NCBI GenBank assembly: GCA_023388995.1
Contig: JAEWFD010000027.1
Location: forward strand, 1-64,000
DNA: 64,000 nucleotides
Reading direction: 5' to 3'
From: Bacillota bacterium
Lineage (GTDB): Bacteria; Bacillota_I; Bacilli_A; Erysipelotrichales; Erysipelotrichaceae
Shown: positions 1-9,428 of the stretch, one piece after another
Layout: each line of letters opens with the position of its first letter
How positions within the stretch are numbered: the first letter of the stretch is position 1
Notes under the pieces: generated by a model
Databases searched by the model: none
What the model was told of the DNA's origin: nothing
The model's input: the letters and a program-made list of their open reading frames with translations, nothing else
Program-made: the position numbers and the translations under genes

Positions 1-788
1 CCCTTGCGCACTAAAACATAACTTTTGTAGGTTTTGTACAATGATTCATATAAATTTTTATGGAATGAGAAATCATCTGCAACTCGAAAGGTGGCAATTG
101 CGATCGGATACCCATTCCAGGCACTGCTAATCAGGGTTCTGCCCGCTTTTTTGGTGAATCCGGTTTTCCCGCCTGTTGTATAAGCATAAATCTGAAGCAA
201 GCGGTTTTTATTGGACCACACATGGTCATATTCTGTTTTATATGTTTTAGTAGCCATGATTTCCTGCAGGATTGGATACTGCAAACCGGAACACATTAAA
301 AGCGACATATCATAAGCAGTTGATTGGTTCCCTGCATCATGGTCATCTAATCCGGAAGGATTCAGGAAAAAGGTATTTACCATTCCCAGCTGTGCTGCTT
401 TGTCATTCATATAGCCGACAAAGCGGTCAATGCTGCCATTTCCAACGTGATCAGCGATTGCAATGGCAGCATCATTTCCTGAACGCAGCAATAAGCCATA
501 TAACAAAGTTCGCATGGTTACCGTTTGGCCAACTTGCAGATAGACGCTGCTGCCATTCATTTTTGTAATTTCTTCGTTGATGGTAACAAGTTCATCCAAA
601 TTGCTATGTTCGACAGCCACGATGGCGGTCATCACCTTGGAGATGCTTGCTACACTTTGAATCGTATATGGTTGACTGCTTGCCAAAAGCTGTCGGGAAT
701 TGCAGCTCATGGCACTATAACTGGCTTTCACTGCTGCCGGCGTAAACAGAAAAAGACCGGCAATTAACAAGAGTAGTTTTTTATGCAT
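1..788 (-). CDS. D-alanyl-D-alanine carboxypeptidase (DacF/DacB type), 3' end outside window
   Basis: Serine penicillin-binding protein that trims the terminal D-Ala from peptidoglycan stem peptides outside the cell. About 262 codons are visible and the frame runs off the left edge without a stop, so the C-terminal domain and membrane anchor are not seen. The three active-site motifs of the family are present: SxxK (Ser48-Ile-Ser-Lys51), SGN (103-105) and KTG (208-210). A hydrophobic segment at residues 5-20 followed by small residues looks like a signal peptide. The ATG at 788 follows a GGTGATAG ribosome site. The gene lies downstream of scpAB and spoVA but is cut off from them by a terminator. 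In Bacillus, dacB follows scpAB and dacF precedes spoVA, so a sporulation role is plausible but unproven. Confidence 0.93.
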   Translation of the reverse strand, partial: MHKKLLLLIAGLFLFTPAAVKASYSAMSCNSRQLLASSQPYTIQSVASISKVMTAIVAVEHSNLDELVTINEEITKMNGSSVYLQVGQTVTMRTLLYGLLLRSGNDAAIAIADHVGNGSIDRFVGYMNDKAAQLGMVNTFFLNPSGLDDHDAGNQSTAYDMSLLMCSGLQYPILQEIMATKTYKTEYDHVWSNKNRLLQIYAYTTGGKTGFTKKAGRTLISSAWNGYPIAIATFRVADDFSFHKNLYESLYKTYKSYVLVRK

Positions 789-950
789 TCTATCACCAAA
801 TCAAGTATATGAAAGAGAACGCCAAAAAAAAACTGGATTGCGTCAGCTTATGAAAGGATGCTGGTTAGTTCTTTGCATTCGCCGTTGCTATTGCCGCTAT
901 TGTAGTAATGCAATGTAAATAATTTATAGTTTTCTAAATCATGAAGCAAT

Positions 951-980
951 AAAAAATACAGAACATTCAAGTCCTGTATT
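951..980 (-). terminator. Rho-independent terminator after scpB
   Basis: On the minus strand an 8-bp stem with one mismatch (971-978 pairing with 957-964, loop TTGAAT) is followed by six T residues. It starts directly after the scpB stop and probably ends the spoVA-scp transcription region. Confidence 0.85.
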
Positions 981-981
981 G

Positions 982-1536
982 TTATGCTCCGATAGCAAAC
1001 AGCTCACTCTCTTCTTGCTGTTCGTTCAAATCAGGCAGCTCCGGCAATTCCTGCATGCTCTGCAGCTGGAAGGCATCCATAAACTCATCGGTGATGCCAT
1101 ATAGAATCGGACGTCCCGGATCCTCACTGCGCCCTGTCTCTTTAATCAATGCTTTGGCGAGCAATTTGCGGATCATGGCATCACAGTTTACACCACGAAT
1201 CTCTTCAATCTCCGTACGGGTAATAGGCTGCTTGTAGGCAATAATTGCCAGTGTTTCCAGAGCAGCCTGCGATAACTTCCCCTTTTCCGGCAGAGCAAAG
1301 AGCTTTGCACCATAGGTATGCACTTGAGCCTTAGTCACAAATTTATAGAGCCCTCCATAATTCACGACCTCAATCCCACGCTGATTGGCTTTGCATGATT
1401 TGATGATTTCAGCCAGCAGTTCTTTCACAAATGGTTCTTCCAATTCACAGGCAGCACAGATCTGGTCTAAACTGATTCCCTCATCACCCACCATAAAAAG
1501 CAGTCCTTCGATAATACTAAGCCAATGATTCTTCAT
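982..1536 (-). CDS. scpB: Segregation and condensation protein ScpB
   Basis: Winged-helix (kleisin-associated) subunit of the SMC-ScpA-ScpB condensin that organises and segregates the chromosome. 184 residues, normal length for the family. Conserved core features are visible: the N-terminal EGLLFMVGDEGIS segment, the QAALETLAIIAYKQPITR helix and the GRPILYG-type strand near the C-terminus. I placed the start at 1536 rather than further upstream because an AGGGGAA ribosome site lies eight bases before it; this makes scpB overlap the end of scpA by 20 bp, consistent with translational coupling and with the usual scpA-scpB order. Confidence 0.96.
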   Translation of the reverse strand: MKNHWLSIIEGLLFMVGDEGISLDQICAACELEEPFVKELLAEIIKSCKANQRGIEVVNYGGLYKFVTKAQVHTYGAKLFALPEKGKLSQAALETLAIIAYKQPITRTEIEEIRGVNCDAMIRKLLAKALIKETGRSEDPGRPILYGITDEFMDAFQLQSMQELPELPDLNEQQEESELFAIGA

Positions 1537-2263
1537 GCTTATATTCCCCTTTACAAATATAAATCTCATCTTCTTTTACTGTGAAATGCAGCTCCGAATT
1601 TCGTGCCATATCCAAAAGTGCCAGAAAGGTGATAACAAATTCCTGCATGGTTGTGCTGGAAATCAGTAATTCCTGCAGATGAAACTGCCGTACTTCCGAA
1701 GTATATATCATATGGCGAAGCCAAACAACACGGTCATCGACCGATATTTCCTTATAGGTAATTTTAGATTGCAACGGCTGCTGAAGCGCAATGCGCTGAA
1801 ACATTTTTTGAACCGATTTTAGCAAATCATATACATTCATTGATGATGGCAAAGCATCTTCAGAAATCCATTGTGCCGGAATTTCACTTTGCGGCTTGGT
1901 ATAATGCATACTGCGTTCTTCCAGCCGTGTTTCTAAAAGCGGTGTAATCTCTTTGAATTTTTGATACTCAATCAAACGGCGAACCAGTTTTTCACGCGGA
2001 TCTTCTTCATAGGCATCTGCCAATTCCGCCTCATCTTTTGGCAGCAGCTTCCGGCTTTTGTATTCAATCAAAGAAGCCAGCTCAGCCAGATATTCACTGG
2101 CAATCTCTAGTTTCAAAATTTCCATATGATTTAGATATTTCAAATATTGATCTGTCAATACTGATATATCCAGATTAAATAGATCCAGCTTTTTATCTTT
2201 GATCAAATGCAGCATCAAATCAAGCGGACCATCGAATTCATCAATTGTAACATGAAAAGACAT
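1517..2263 (-). CDS. scpA: Segregation and condensation protein ScpA (kleisin)
   Basis: Kleisin subunit that bridges the SMC heads and binds ScpB. 248 residues. The N-terminus carries the family hallmark FDGPLDLMLHLIKDKKLDL, which contacts the SMC neck, and the C-terminal winged-helix part is present. A GAGGTGAT ribosome site precedes the ATG. The gene is followed by overlapping scpB and preceded, about 78 bp away, by spoVAF; no clear terminator separates it from spoVAF, so read-through from spoVA is possible, but a housekeeping promoter would also be expected for condensin. Confidence 0.96.
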   Translation of the reverse strand: MSFHVTIDEFDGPLDLMLHLIKDKKLDLFNLDISVLTDQYLKYLNHMEILKLEIASEYLAELASLIEYKSRKLLPKDEAELADAYEEDPREKLVRRLIEYQKFKEITPLLETRLEERSMHYTKPQSEIPAQWISEDALPSSMNVYDLLKSVQKMFQRIALQQPLQSKITYKEISVDDRVVWLRHMIYTSEVRQFHLQELLISSTTMQEFVITFLALLDMARNSELHFTVKEDEIYICKGEYKHEESLA

Positions 2264-2341
2264 GAGATCACCTCGTCATGACATTATACCATAGGATTGG
2301 CAAGTGATAAACGAAAAAATGCGATTCACGCATTTTTAAGA

Positions 2342-3715
2342 TTATTCTTTCTTGCTGTACCGATCTTTGTGTACAAATACGGTTTGAAAGCGGAATAAAA
2401 CACGTTTTAATTCCTTGGCGTTGAATGGAATCAACGGGAATAAATATGGTACTTCGGCACTCTTGGTATTGATGAGAAAGATTAAATGCAATACAACAAT
2501 CACTGCAAATCCCATCCAGCCAAACAACATTGTTGCAATGACCATGACGATACGGGAAAGCTTGTTGGCCATGGAGAGTTCATAGCCCGGTGTTACAAAG
2601 TTGCCAAGGTTAGCCAGTACAGTATACAGCAAGATATCTGCGGTATAAGCACCGAGATCAATCGTCATTTGCCCTAACAGAAAGGCTGCTGCGGTTCCGA
2701 TAAAGCCAATCAGCAGTGATGGTGAATGAATCATCGCAATGCGCAAAAATTCCACGGCAAAGTCCGCTGTCAGGATTTGCAGACCATAAAACGGAACATT
2801 ATCAACCGTGGGAACATAAAACAAGCTGATATGATATTTTTCTAAGGAGATCAATAAAACCCAGACGGGCAGCAGATAGATGGATGCGAAAATACCGATG
2901 TAACGCAAAAAGCGCAGCAGGGTTCCGACCAGCGGTGTTTGCGTATATTCTTCAATTTGCTTGCTTTGTTCAAAAAAGGTCGTCGGCAAAATTAAGATTG
3001 ACGGTGAATTGTCCACCACTACAACAAGTTTCCCTTGCAATAGATGAATGGCAGCTACGTCAACCCGCTCGCTGTAGCGCAGCAGCGGATAGGGATTTAA
3101 CTTTGCGTTGAAAATCAATTCTGCCAGCTGCCGCTCGTTGATAATATCCGTGTCCAAATCAATCTGCTCCATGCGATGAATTACCCATGTAACAAGTGCC
3201 GGATCTACCATATCCTCCAAATACAACAAAGCAATATCACAATGCGTTCGGTTGCCATACTGATAGAGTTTGATAATCAGCTTTTCGTCGCGAATCCGCC
3301 TGCGAATTAAAGCAATATTTGTCAGAAAAGATTCAATGAACCCGTCTCTGCTGGCACGGATGCTTTTTTCTGTTTCCGGTTCACTGACACCGCGCGATGG
3401 GTAGTGCCGCGTTTCCAGCAGATAGACAGACTCCTCACCTTCGATAAAAAGTGCGGTCAACCCGCTGAAAATGGCGATCAAAATTTTCTGCCGATCATCC
3501 ACTTTTGCAACATTCCCGATATGCAGCGAATCTTCCACATCATGCACGGAAGCTAACAAGCCTTTTAAGATATAACTGATCATGATCTCATTAGTCAAGC
3601 TGTTCATAAAGCATAGAATTGCTTTTTTTCCATTGTAGTGAAAGACGCGCACGGAAAAATCAAAAGCATTCTGCTGGTATGGATGGAGCCAGGATTCGAT
3701 TTCGTCTAGATTCAT
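2342..3715 (-). CDS. spoVAF: Spore germination protein SpoVAF (GerA family)
   Basis: Membrane protein of the GerAA/SpoVAF family, 457 residues. It has a soluble N-terminal half containing the family motif PSRGVSEPETEKSIRASRDG (about residues 126-145) and a C-terminal half with about five hydrophobic segments. SpoVAF homologues sit in the spore inner membrane and assist nutrient germination, associated with the SpoVA dipicolinic-acid channel. The start overlaps the end of spoVAE in an ATGA junction, so it is the last gene of the spoVAC-AD-AEb-AF operon. Expression in the forespore is expected from the family; I could not identify a confident SigG promoter. Confidence 0.93.
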   Translation of the reverse strand: MNLDEIESWLHPYQQNAFDFSVRVFHYNGKKAILCFMNSLTNEIMISYILKGLLASVHDVEDSLHIGNVAKVDDRQKILIAIFSGLTALFIEGEESVYLLETRHYPSRGVSEPETEKSIRASRDGFIESFLTNIALIRRRIRDEKLIIKLYQYGNRTHCDIALLYLEDMVDPALVTWVIHRMEQIDLDTDIINERQLAELIFNAKLNPYPLLRYSERVDVAAIHLLQGKLVVVVDNSPSILILPTTFFEQSKQIEEYTQTPLVGTLLRFLRYIGIFASIYLLPVWVLLISLEKYHISLFYVPTVDNVPFYGLQILTADFAVEFLRIAMIHSPSLLIGFIGTAAAFLLGQMTIDLGAYTADILLYTVLANLGNFVTPGYELSMANKLSRIVMVIATMLFGWMGFAVIVVLHLIFLINTKSAEVPYLFPLIPFNAKELKRVLFRFQTVFVHKDRYSKKE

Positions 3716-4062
3716 GATTTCGGCTTAAATATCAATGCAGCCAGAAAGGAAAACAAAATAGCACTGGTGATACCCGCCGAAGTCAGATCCAGCATTCCCA
3801 TGGTAATCCCTAAAAAGCCAAACTCGCTGGTGCTGGCAAGCGCTCCATGCAGCAAGCTATGGCCGAAACTGGTAATTGGCAGCGAAGCACCTGCTCCGGC
3901 CAATAAAATCAATTTATCATACAAGTTGAATAAATCCAGAAAAGAACCGATCACAACAAATAAACTTGTGATATGACCGGGAGTCAATTTTGTATTGTCA
4001 TAGATAATCTGCGCAATGCAGCAAATAGTGCCGCAGACCACAAAAGCATAGAAATAGATCAT
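3712..4062 (-). CDS. spoVAE: Stage V sporulation protein AE (SpoVAEb type)
   Basis: Small integral membrane protein of 116 residues with three or four hydrophobic segments and the family signature GAGASLPITSFGHSL. With SpoVAC it forms the membrane part of the channel that loads dipicolinic acid into the forespore and releases it on germination. It overlaps both neighbours through ATGA junctions. The soluble SpoVAEa subunit found in Bacillus is not encoded here. Confidence 0.94.
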   Translation of the reverse strand: MIYFYAFVVCGTICCIAQIIYDNTKLTPGHITSLFVVIGSFLDLFNLYDKLILLAGAGASLPITSFGHSLLHGALASTSEFGFLGITMGMLDLTSAGITSAILFSFLAALIFKPKS

Positions 4063-5054
4063 AAGTTCACCGCCTCAAAGCAGATTGCGTGAGCCACGCA
4101 AGGAATGCTGTCGTGTTGCTGGATCGCAATGGGTGAAAGCAAGGCCCCGGTCGCAATCAGTAAAATGCGTTTCATTTGTTTTTCTTCTAATTTCTTGAAC
4201 AGATGAGCCAGTGTCACAAGCATGCTGCAAGCACAGCCGCTGCCGCCGGAAAATACTGTCTGGTTTTCACGGTCAAACAGCAGCAGTCCGCAGTCAGTAA
4301 CCCGTTCCACATGGGAGTAACCCTCTTGTTTCAAAGCCTCGCGAAGCATGGTATTGCCAACCATGGATAAATCACCGGTAGCAATCAAATCATAGTCTTC
4401 GATGGTTCGGTTGGTATCCGCTAAATGTCTTTTCAGCGTATCCAGCGCTGCTGGCATCATCGCGCTTCCCATATCATTCACATCCGTTTGATTCCAGTCA
4501 ATGACATTGCCGACCGTAAAAGAAGAAACAGCAATGGGAGATGGTGTCTTAGATAAGATGACACTGCCGGCTCCGGTTGCGGTTGTCGTAGTCGTATCCG
4601 GCTTTTGGATTCCATATTCATTTGGATAGCGGAACTGCTTTTCGGCAGTGCAGAAGTGCGAACTGGTAAAGGCCATTGCATATTCTGCCACCTTTGCTTC
4701 AACTTGCTGCGCTGCAACGCCGATGGCAAGTGCCGAAGTTGCACAAGCAGCATAAATGCCAATTAAAGGTACATTCAAATTCCGCGCAAAATAGTTGGTA
4801 GTCATAATTTGATTCATCAAGTCACCGCCGACGAGGACATCCATGTCTTCAATCTTCAGCTGTGCTTTATGAAGCGCCTGATCACAAGCAAACCGCAACA
4901 TCGTGCGTTCTGCTAATTCATAGCTTTTTTCTTTGGCATAAAAATCATCAAAGGTAATATCAAAACATTCCCCTAATGGACCAGCTTTTTCTGTAGGACC
5001 TGCACAGGTGCCAGCCTGCAAGACATAAATATGCTTGAATTTCTGCGTTTTCAT
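4059..5054 (-). CDS. spoVAD: Stage V sporulation protein AD
   Basis: Soluble thiolase-fold protein of 331 residues that binds dipicolinic acid and works with SpoVAC/SpoVAE. Thiolase-like landmarks are visible, including the nucleophile-elbow-like YAACATSALAIG segment (Cys in the position of the thiolase active site) and GGSGCACSMLVTLAH near the C-terminus. ATGA overlaps on both sides show tight coupling inside the spoVA operon. Length and motifs are normal for the family. Confidence 0.96.
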   Translation of the reverse strand: MKTQKFKHIYVLQAGTCAGPTEKAGPLGECFDITFDDFYAKEKSYELAERTMLRFACDQALHKAQLKIEDMDVLVGGDLMNQIMTTNYFARNLNVPLIGIYAACATSALAIGVAAQQVEAKVAEYAMAFTSSHFCTAEKQFRYPNEYGIQKPDTTTTTATGAGSVILSKTPSPIAVSSFTVGNVIDWNQTDVNDMGSAMMPAALDTLKRHLADTNRTIEDYDLIATGDLSMVGNTMLREALKQEGYSHVERVTDCGLLLFDRENQTVFSGGSGCACSMLVTLAHLFKKLEEKQMKRILLIATGALLSPIAIQQHDSIPCVAHAICFEAVNL

Positions 5055-5488
5055 AGATGGAAGAAATAGCGGATGATGCCCACGATATAGGCACTTACGA
5101 TACCATAGGTAACCACCGATCCGGCTAACTTGAACATATTGCTTCCAATCCCAAACACGGGTCCTTCGTGCCGGGATTCAATGGCTTCACTTGACATGGC
5201 ATTCGCAAAACCGGAAATGGGTATAAACAATCCTGCCCCGCAGAATTGCCCCAGCCGATCATAAAAGCCAAGTCCTGTCAGAATGATTGTAATCAGAATA
5301 ACGGTAATGATCATGGGTGTCGTTGCTTCTTTCGCATCCATGTCAAACCAAGTTTTATATAAATCGATGAGTCCTTGCCCTGCCAAAGCGACGATGCCGC
5401 CACTTACAAAAGCGACAATTGCATTTCTAAGCTTTTTTGGCTTTGGTCGTGCTTGGTCAGCAAGCTTTTGAAAATTTTGATGATTCAT
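5051..5488 (-). CDS. spoVAC: Stage V sporulation protein AC
   Basis: Integral membrane protein of 145 residues, about four membrane segments; in other spore formers SpoVAC is the mechanosensitive pore subunit of the dipicolinic-acid channel. The family end region ESRHEGPVFGIGSNMFKLAG is intact. I chose the ATG at 5488 because a perfect AAGGAGG ribosome site lies just upstream; a longer open frame to 5635 runs into the oadA terminator and is not needed. First gene of the operon AC-AD-AEb-AF, which lacks the AA, AB and AEa genes of Bacillus. Confidence 0.95.
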   Translation of the reverse strand: MNHQNFQKLADQARPKPKKLRNAIVAFVSGGIVALAGQGLIDLYKTWFDMDAKEATTPMIITVILITIILTGLGFYDRLGQFCGAGLFIPISGFANAMSSEAIESRHEGPVFGIGSNMFKLAGSVVTYGIVSAYIVGIIRYFFHL

Positions 5489-5554
5489 AAATACCTCCTT
5501 GCTTTTATTATTGACAAAAGCAATGATTCTATCACACACAAACATGGTGCCCAA

Positions 5555-5584
5555 CAAAAAAACAGAACCCTGAACGGATTCTGT
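5555..5584 (-). terminator. Terminator after oadA
   Basis: Minus-strand 9-bp stem with one mismatch (ACAGAATCC / GGGTTCTGT, loop GTTCA) followed by seven T. It separates the citrate/oxaloacetate operon from spoVAC. Confidence 0.88.
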
Positions 5585-5591
5585 GAATTGC

Positions 5592-6983
5592 TTATGCTTC
5601 AACAAGTACGCGGACTGTTTGAACCGGTACATCATAGAACGGATTGTTGCGCTTGCGCAAAAATGGCAGTGCCTGCTGCGGGAACATGGCCAGCATCAAC
5701 ATATCTTCCACCGATTTGATTTCAGCGGGATATTTCGCATATACTTCCGGTATCATAGGAGCTAGTAAATCAGCCGGTCTTTTCGTCAGCTTGGTTTCTG
5801 AACCGGTAATTTTTGCTTCAATGTCAGGATTGAGCGGTGCCGGTGCTTTGCCATAATAGCCAAGTGCATAGTCTTTGATTTCTTTTGGCACCAACTTGTA
5901 GCGTTCTCCGGTGATTACATTCATTACTGCCTGTGTTCCCACCATTTGGGAAATAGGCGTAACCAGCGGCGGATAACCCAATTCTGCACGGACAACCGGA
6001 ACTTCTTTCAACACTTCTTCATAGCGGTGCGTATTGCCGGACTCTTTCAATTGCTGGAGCAAGTTGGATAGCATACCTCCTGGCACTTGATACAGCAAAG
6101 TCTTAGGTTCAATATCCATGACTTTAGGATTGAATAAGCCATTTGCCCTGCTTTTGTCTTTGATTACTTTGAAATAATCAGCAACGAATTCCAGTTTCAT
6201 CAGATCCATATTGATTTGATAGCCGAATTCGGATAACGCATTGGCCATGGATTCTGTCGCTACCTGGCTGGTCCCGCCTGCAAATGATGAGATTGCGGTA
6301 TCAATGATATCAGCACCCGCTTCAGCTGCCTTTAAATAGGTCATTTGCGAGATTCCGGCAGTATCATGGGTATGGACTTCCAGCGGCAAATCAGTAACTT
6401 GTTTCAGCGCTTTTACCAATGAGTACGCACGAGCTGGTGTCAAAATTCCAGCCATATCTTTGATGACAATGGAATGCGCGCCTAAAGCAACCAGCTGCTT
6501 CGTAAATGATGCATAATAGTCATCCGTATGAATATCACTGATGGTATAGCAGATGGCAGCTTGACAATGGCCGCCATGTTTCACGATGGAAGTCATCGCA
6601 GTACGCAGATTGTCAATGTCATTCAAAGCATCAAATACGCGAATGATATCAATGCCATTCTCAATGGCTTTTTGAATGAAAGTCTCAACAATATCATCCG
6701 GATAATGTTTATAGCCAAGTAAATTCTGGCCGCGAAGCAGCATTTGCAATTTTGTGTGCTTCACATGCTTGCGGATTGTGCGCAGCCGTTCCCATGGATC
6801 TTCATTCAGGAAGCGCAGCGCTACATCAAACGTAGCCCCGCCCCATACTTCCAAGGCATGATATCCGGCTTGATCCAATGCTTCTAAAACAGGAAGCATT
6901 TCTTCTGTGGTCAGCCGCGTTGCAATCAGGCTTTGGTGCGCATCACGCAACGTGGTATCCACAAACTTTATTTCGTGTGCCAT
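5592..6983 (-). CDS. oadA: Oxaloacetate decarboxylase alpha subunit (carboxyltransferase)
   Basis: Cytoplasmic carboxyltransferase that moves the carboxyl group of oxaloacetate to biotin, releasing pyruvate. 463 residues with the full pyruvate-carboxyltransferase barrel: FVDTTLRDAHQSL at the N-terminus, VIKDMAG with the carbamylated-lysine position, and the metal-binding EVHTHDT. The C-terminal biotin domain found in fused OadA proteins is missing; the separate biotin carrier at 11035-11415 supplies it. Start chosen at 6983 because of the GAAAGGAG ribosome site. Last gene of the citrate-lyase/decarboxylase operon, 25 bp after citF. A pyruvate carboxylase subunit B role is less likely because oadB is in the same operon. 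Confidence 0.93.
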   Translation of the reverse strand: MAHEIKFVDTTLRDAHQSLIATRLTTEEMLPVLEALDQAGYHALEVWGGATFDVALRFLNEDPWERLRTIRKHVKHTKLQMLLRGQNLLGYKHYPDDIVETFIQKAIENGIDIIRVFDALNDIDNLRTAMTSIVKHGGHCQAAICYTISDIHTDDYYASFTKQLVALGAHSIVIKDMAGILTPARAYSLVKALKQVTDLPLEVHTHDTAGISQMTYLKAAEAGADIIDTAISSFAGGTSQVATESMANALSEFGYQINMDLMKLEFVADYFKVIKDKSRANGLFNPKVMDIEPKTLLYQVPGGMLSNLLQQLKESGNTHRYEEVLKEVPVVRAELGYPPLVTPISQMVGTQAVMNVITGERYKLVPKEIKDYALGYYGKAPAPLNPDIEAKITGSETKLTKRPADLLAPMIPEVYAKYPAEIKSVEDMLMLAMFPQQALPFLRKRNNPFYDVPVQTVRVLVEA

Positions 6984-7008
6984 GTGACTCCTTTCTAAAG
7001 CAATATTG

Positions 7009-8538
7009 CTATTGCTTATTTCGTACAACGTCAATTACACTGCCATCCCGGTATTCAATAATCGCCACAACCTTGTCTCCATATACAATCGGATCAGGTC
7101 TGCCGGCAATGGCATAAGCTTGTTCTTTTAGTTGTTCAATGGTGAATTGCGGGATATTGATGGATTTGAATGCTTCCTGCAAATCAGGGCGGTTGGGATT
7201 AATCGCAATCCCTACTTCTGTTACTACTACATCAATACTTTCTCCCGGTGTGATTACAGTATTCACTTCTTCGACAATAGTCGGGATGCGACCACGAAGA
7301 AGCGGTGTTAAAATCATGCATAATTTTGATCCTGCTGCTGTATCGCAATGACCGCCGGAAGCACCGCGAATCAAGCCATCTGATCCCGTCATAACATTGA
7401 CATGAAACTTGGTATCAATTTCAAGTGCAGAGAGCACAACAACATCAAGCTGATTCACAGCTGCCCCCTTATTGGCTGGATTGGCATAGAAGGAAGCACT
7501 GATTTCATAGTGGTTTTCATTTTCATTGATGGAAGAGACTGCGCCTAGATCAAAGCTTTGCGTATCAATAATCTTGGCAACCAGCCCTTCTTTTTGGAGA
7601 TCACAAATATGCTGGGTGATTCCCCCTAATGCAAAACTCGCCTTAATGTTGCTTTGCTTCATGGTTTCGCCTAAGATTTTTGCTACTGCCAAGGTGGAGC
7701 CGCCGGTTCCTGCCTGAAAGGAGAAGCCATCTTTGAAGTAAGGAGAGTTCGTAATTACGGTAGTGGCATGCTGGGCGATCAGCAATTCCTTGGGATTGGT
7801 GGTATAGCGTGTTGCTCCTGAAGAAATTCCTTTCGGATTTCCGATCGAATCAACCACGACCACATAATCCACATGGTTCTGCGGAATGCTGATGGGGGTA
7901 TTCGGATACGGAACTAAGGTATCGGTTATAATTACGACCTTGTCGGCAAATTCCGCATCAACCTTAGCATACCCGATGGAACCGCATGGTGCTTTGCCAT
8001 GTGATCCATTGGCATTGCCGCAAAAATCAGAGCTGGAAGCTCCCAGAAAAGCCACATCGATATGAATATCGCCGGATTCGATTGCTCGCGCCCGTCCCCC
8101 ATGGGAACGAATGACAACAGGATTGTCCATAATTCCTTTGGAAATGGCTTCTCCTACTTTGTCACGCAAGCCGCTGCTGGTAATATTGGTAATTACTTTA
8201 TTTTGAATATGGGCAATAAGCGGCTCATGCACATTCGCAATGGAACTGCTGGCCAAGGATAAATTTTTGATGCCAAGTGCCGCAATTTCATCCATGACAA
8301 GATTCATCACTGCATCCCCTTCGCGGAAATGGTGATGGAAGGAAATCGTCATGCCATCTTTCAAACCTGTTTTCAAAATAGCATCTTTGATAGAAGGAAG
8401 CAGTTTATCTGTTTGCTTCGCAACTACTTTCGGTGTTGCCCTTTGATAAGAAAAGGTCTTGGCATTGGCACCTTCAAATATGCCATATTGTTCAGCAATC
8501 TCATTTGGAATTGCTCTGCCGATTTGATTTAGTTTCAT
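7009..8538 (-). CDS. citF: Citrate lyase alpha subunit (citrate-ACP transferase)
   Basis: Transfers citrate onto the acyl carrier subunit in exchange for acetate, the first half of the citrate lyase reaction. 509 residues, the usual length. Recognisable family segments include SFHHHFREGDAVMN near residue 67 and GSDGLIRGASGGHCDTAAG in the C-terminal half. The ATG overlaps the citE stop (ATGA) and has a GGAGGATA ribosome site. Cytoplasmic; part of the citD-citE-citF complex. Confidence 0.96.
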   Translation of the reverse strand: MKLNQIGRAIPNEIAEQYGIFEGANAKTFSYQRATPKVVAKQTDKLLPSIKDAILKTGLKDGMTISFHHHFREGDAVMNLVMDEIAALGIKNLSLASSSIANVHEPLIAHIQNKVITNITSSGLRDKVGEAISKGIMDNPVVIRSHGGRARAIESGDIHIDVAFLGASSSDFCGNANGSHGKAPCGSIGYAKVDAEFADKVVIITDTLVPYPNTPISIPQNHVDYVVVVDSIGNPKGISSGATRYTTNPKELLIAQHATTVITNSPYFKDGFSFQAGTGGSTLAVAKILGETMKQSNIKASFALGGITQHICDLQKEGLVAKIIDTQSFDLGAVSSINENENHYEISASFYANPANKGAAVNQLDVVVLSALEIDTKFHVNVMTGSDGLIRGASGGHCDTAAGSKLCMILTPLLRGRIPTIVEEVNTVITPGESIDVVVTEVGIAINPNRPDLQEAFKSINIPQFTIEQLKEQAYAIAGRPDPIVYGDKVVAIIEYRDGSVIDVVRNKQ

Positions 8539-9428
8539 GCGATATCCTCCATCGAAATGCCGGAAGCTTTAGCCAGCTGCAAGACACGCTCAGCCCGTTC
8601 CACAATAGGCTTATCAATCATTCTGCCATTCAGTGAAATGACACCTGAGCCTTTTGCTTCTGCTTCGTGAATCGCTGCAATTACCGCCTTGGCATGCTTA
8701 ATTTCCTCTTCTTTTGGTTTAAATACATCATGTACGACCTGAATTTGCCGTGGATTGATCACTGATTTTCCGTCAAAACCAAGCTGTTTGATTAGCTCTG
8801 TTTCTTTGCGCAGCGTGTCCATATCATTCACATTAGAGAATACTGTGTCAATGGCAGCAATGCCGGCAGCTCTTGCAGCATGCAAGATCATAGAGCGGGC
8901 AAAGAATAATTCTTCACTGTTGCGCTCAGGATATCGCCGCGTTTTCATCGCTGTCACATAGTCTTCGGCTCCCAAGGCAATTGCAACAAGCCGTTTGCTG
9001 GCAGCAGCAATCGCAGGCGCATTCAACACCCCTCTTGCTCCTTCAATCGCTGCCATCATCTTTGTGGAGCCAACTTCGCGGCCACATTCCTGTTCGACTT
9101 GGGTGATAATTTTTTCTACCTCTATAATGTCTTGTGCTTCTTCCGTTTTCGGCAAGCGGATAATATCAATGCCGGTCCGAACCATAGCCTTGATATCTTC
9201 TGCTCCGCCAAAATCCAACCCGTTAATGCGAACAACAGTTTCTGTTTGCTTGAAATCAAACGTTTTCAACGCTTGGAATAACAACATCCGGGAAGTATCC
9301 TTTTCCCGCATGGAAACAGCATCTTCCAAATCAAACATAATCGAATCGGCACCATAGAGAATGGCATCACGAATCATGCCTGGCTGACTGGCAGGTAAAA
9401 ACATCATTGTTCTTCTTAGTCGTTCCAT
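8535..9428 (-). CDS. citE: Citrate lyase beta subunit (citryl-ACP lyase)
   Basis: Cleaves the citryl-carrier intermediate to oxaloacetate and acetyl-carrier. 297 residues of the HpcH/HpaI aldolase-like fold; SIMFDLEDAVS, with the acidic metal/substrate region, and the DGKSVINPRQI C-terminal signature are clear. Its start lies inside the end of citD, with a GGGAGG ribosome site ten bases before it, so the three lyase subunits are translationally coupled. Confidence 0.96.
   Translation of the reverse strand: MERLRRTMMFLPASQPGMIRDAILYGADSIMFDLEDAVSMREKDTSRMLLFQALKTFDFKQTETVVRINGLDFGGAEDIKAMVRTGIDIIRLPKTEEAQDIIEVEKIITQVEQECGREVGSTKMMAAIEGARGVLNAPAIAAASKRLVAIALGAEDYVTAMKTRRYPERNSEELFFARSMILHAARAAGIAAIDTVFSNVNDMDTLRKETELIKQLGFDGKSVINPRQIQVVHDVFKPKEEEIKHAKAVIAAIHEAEAKGSGVISLNGRMIDKPIVERAERVLQLAKASGISMEDIA

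Noticed and set aside
272..767. Plus-strand open frames at the left edge
   Set aside because: They lie antisense to the clear D,D-carboxypeptidase gene and have no ribosome site or recognisable product.
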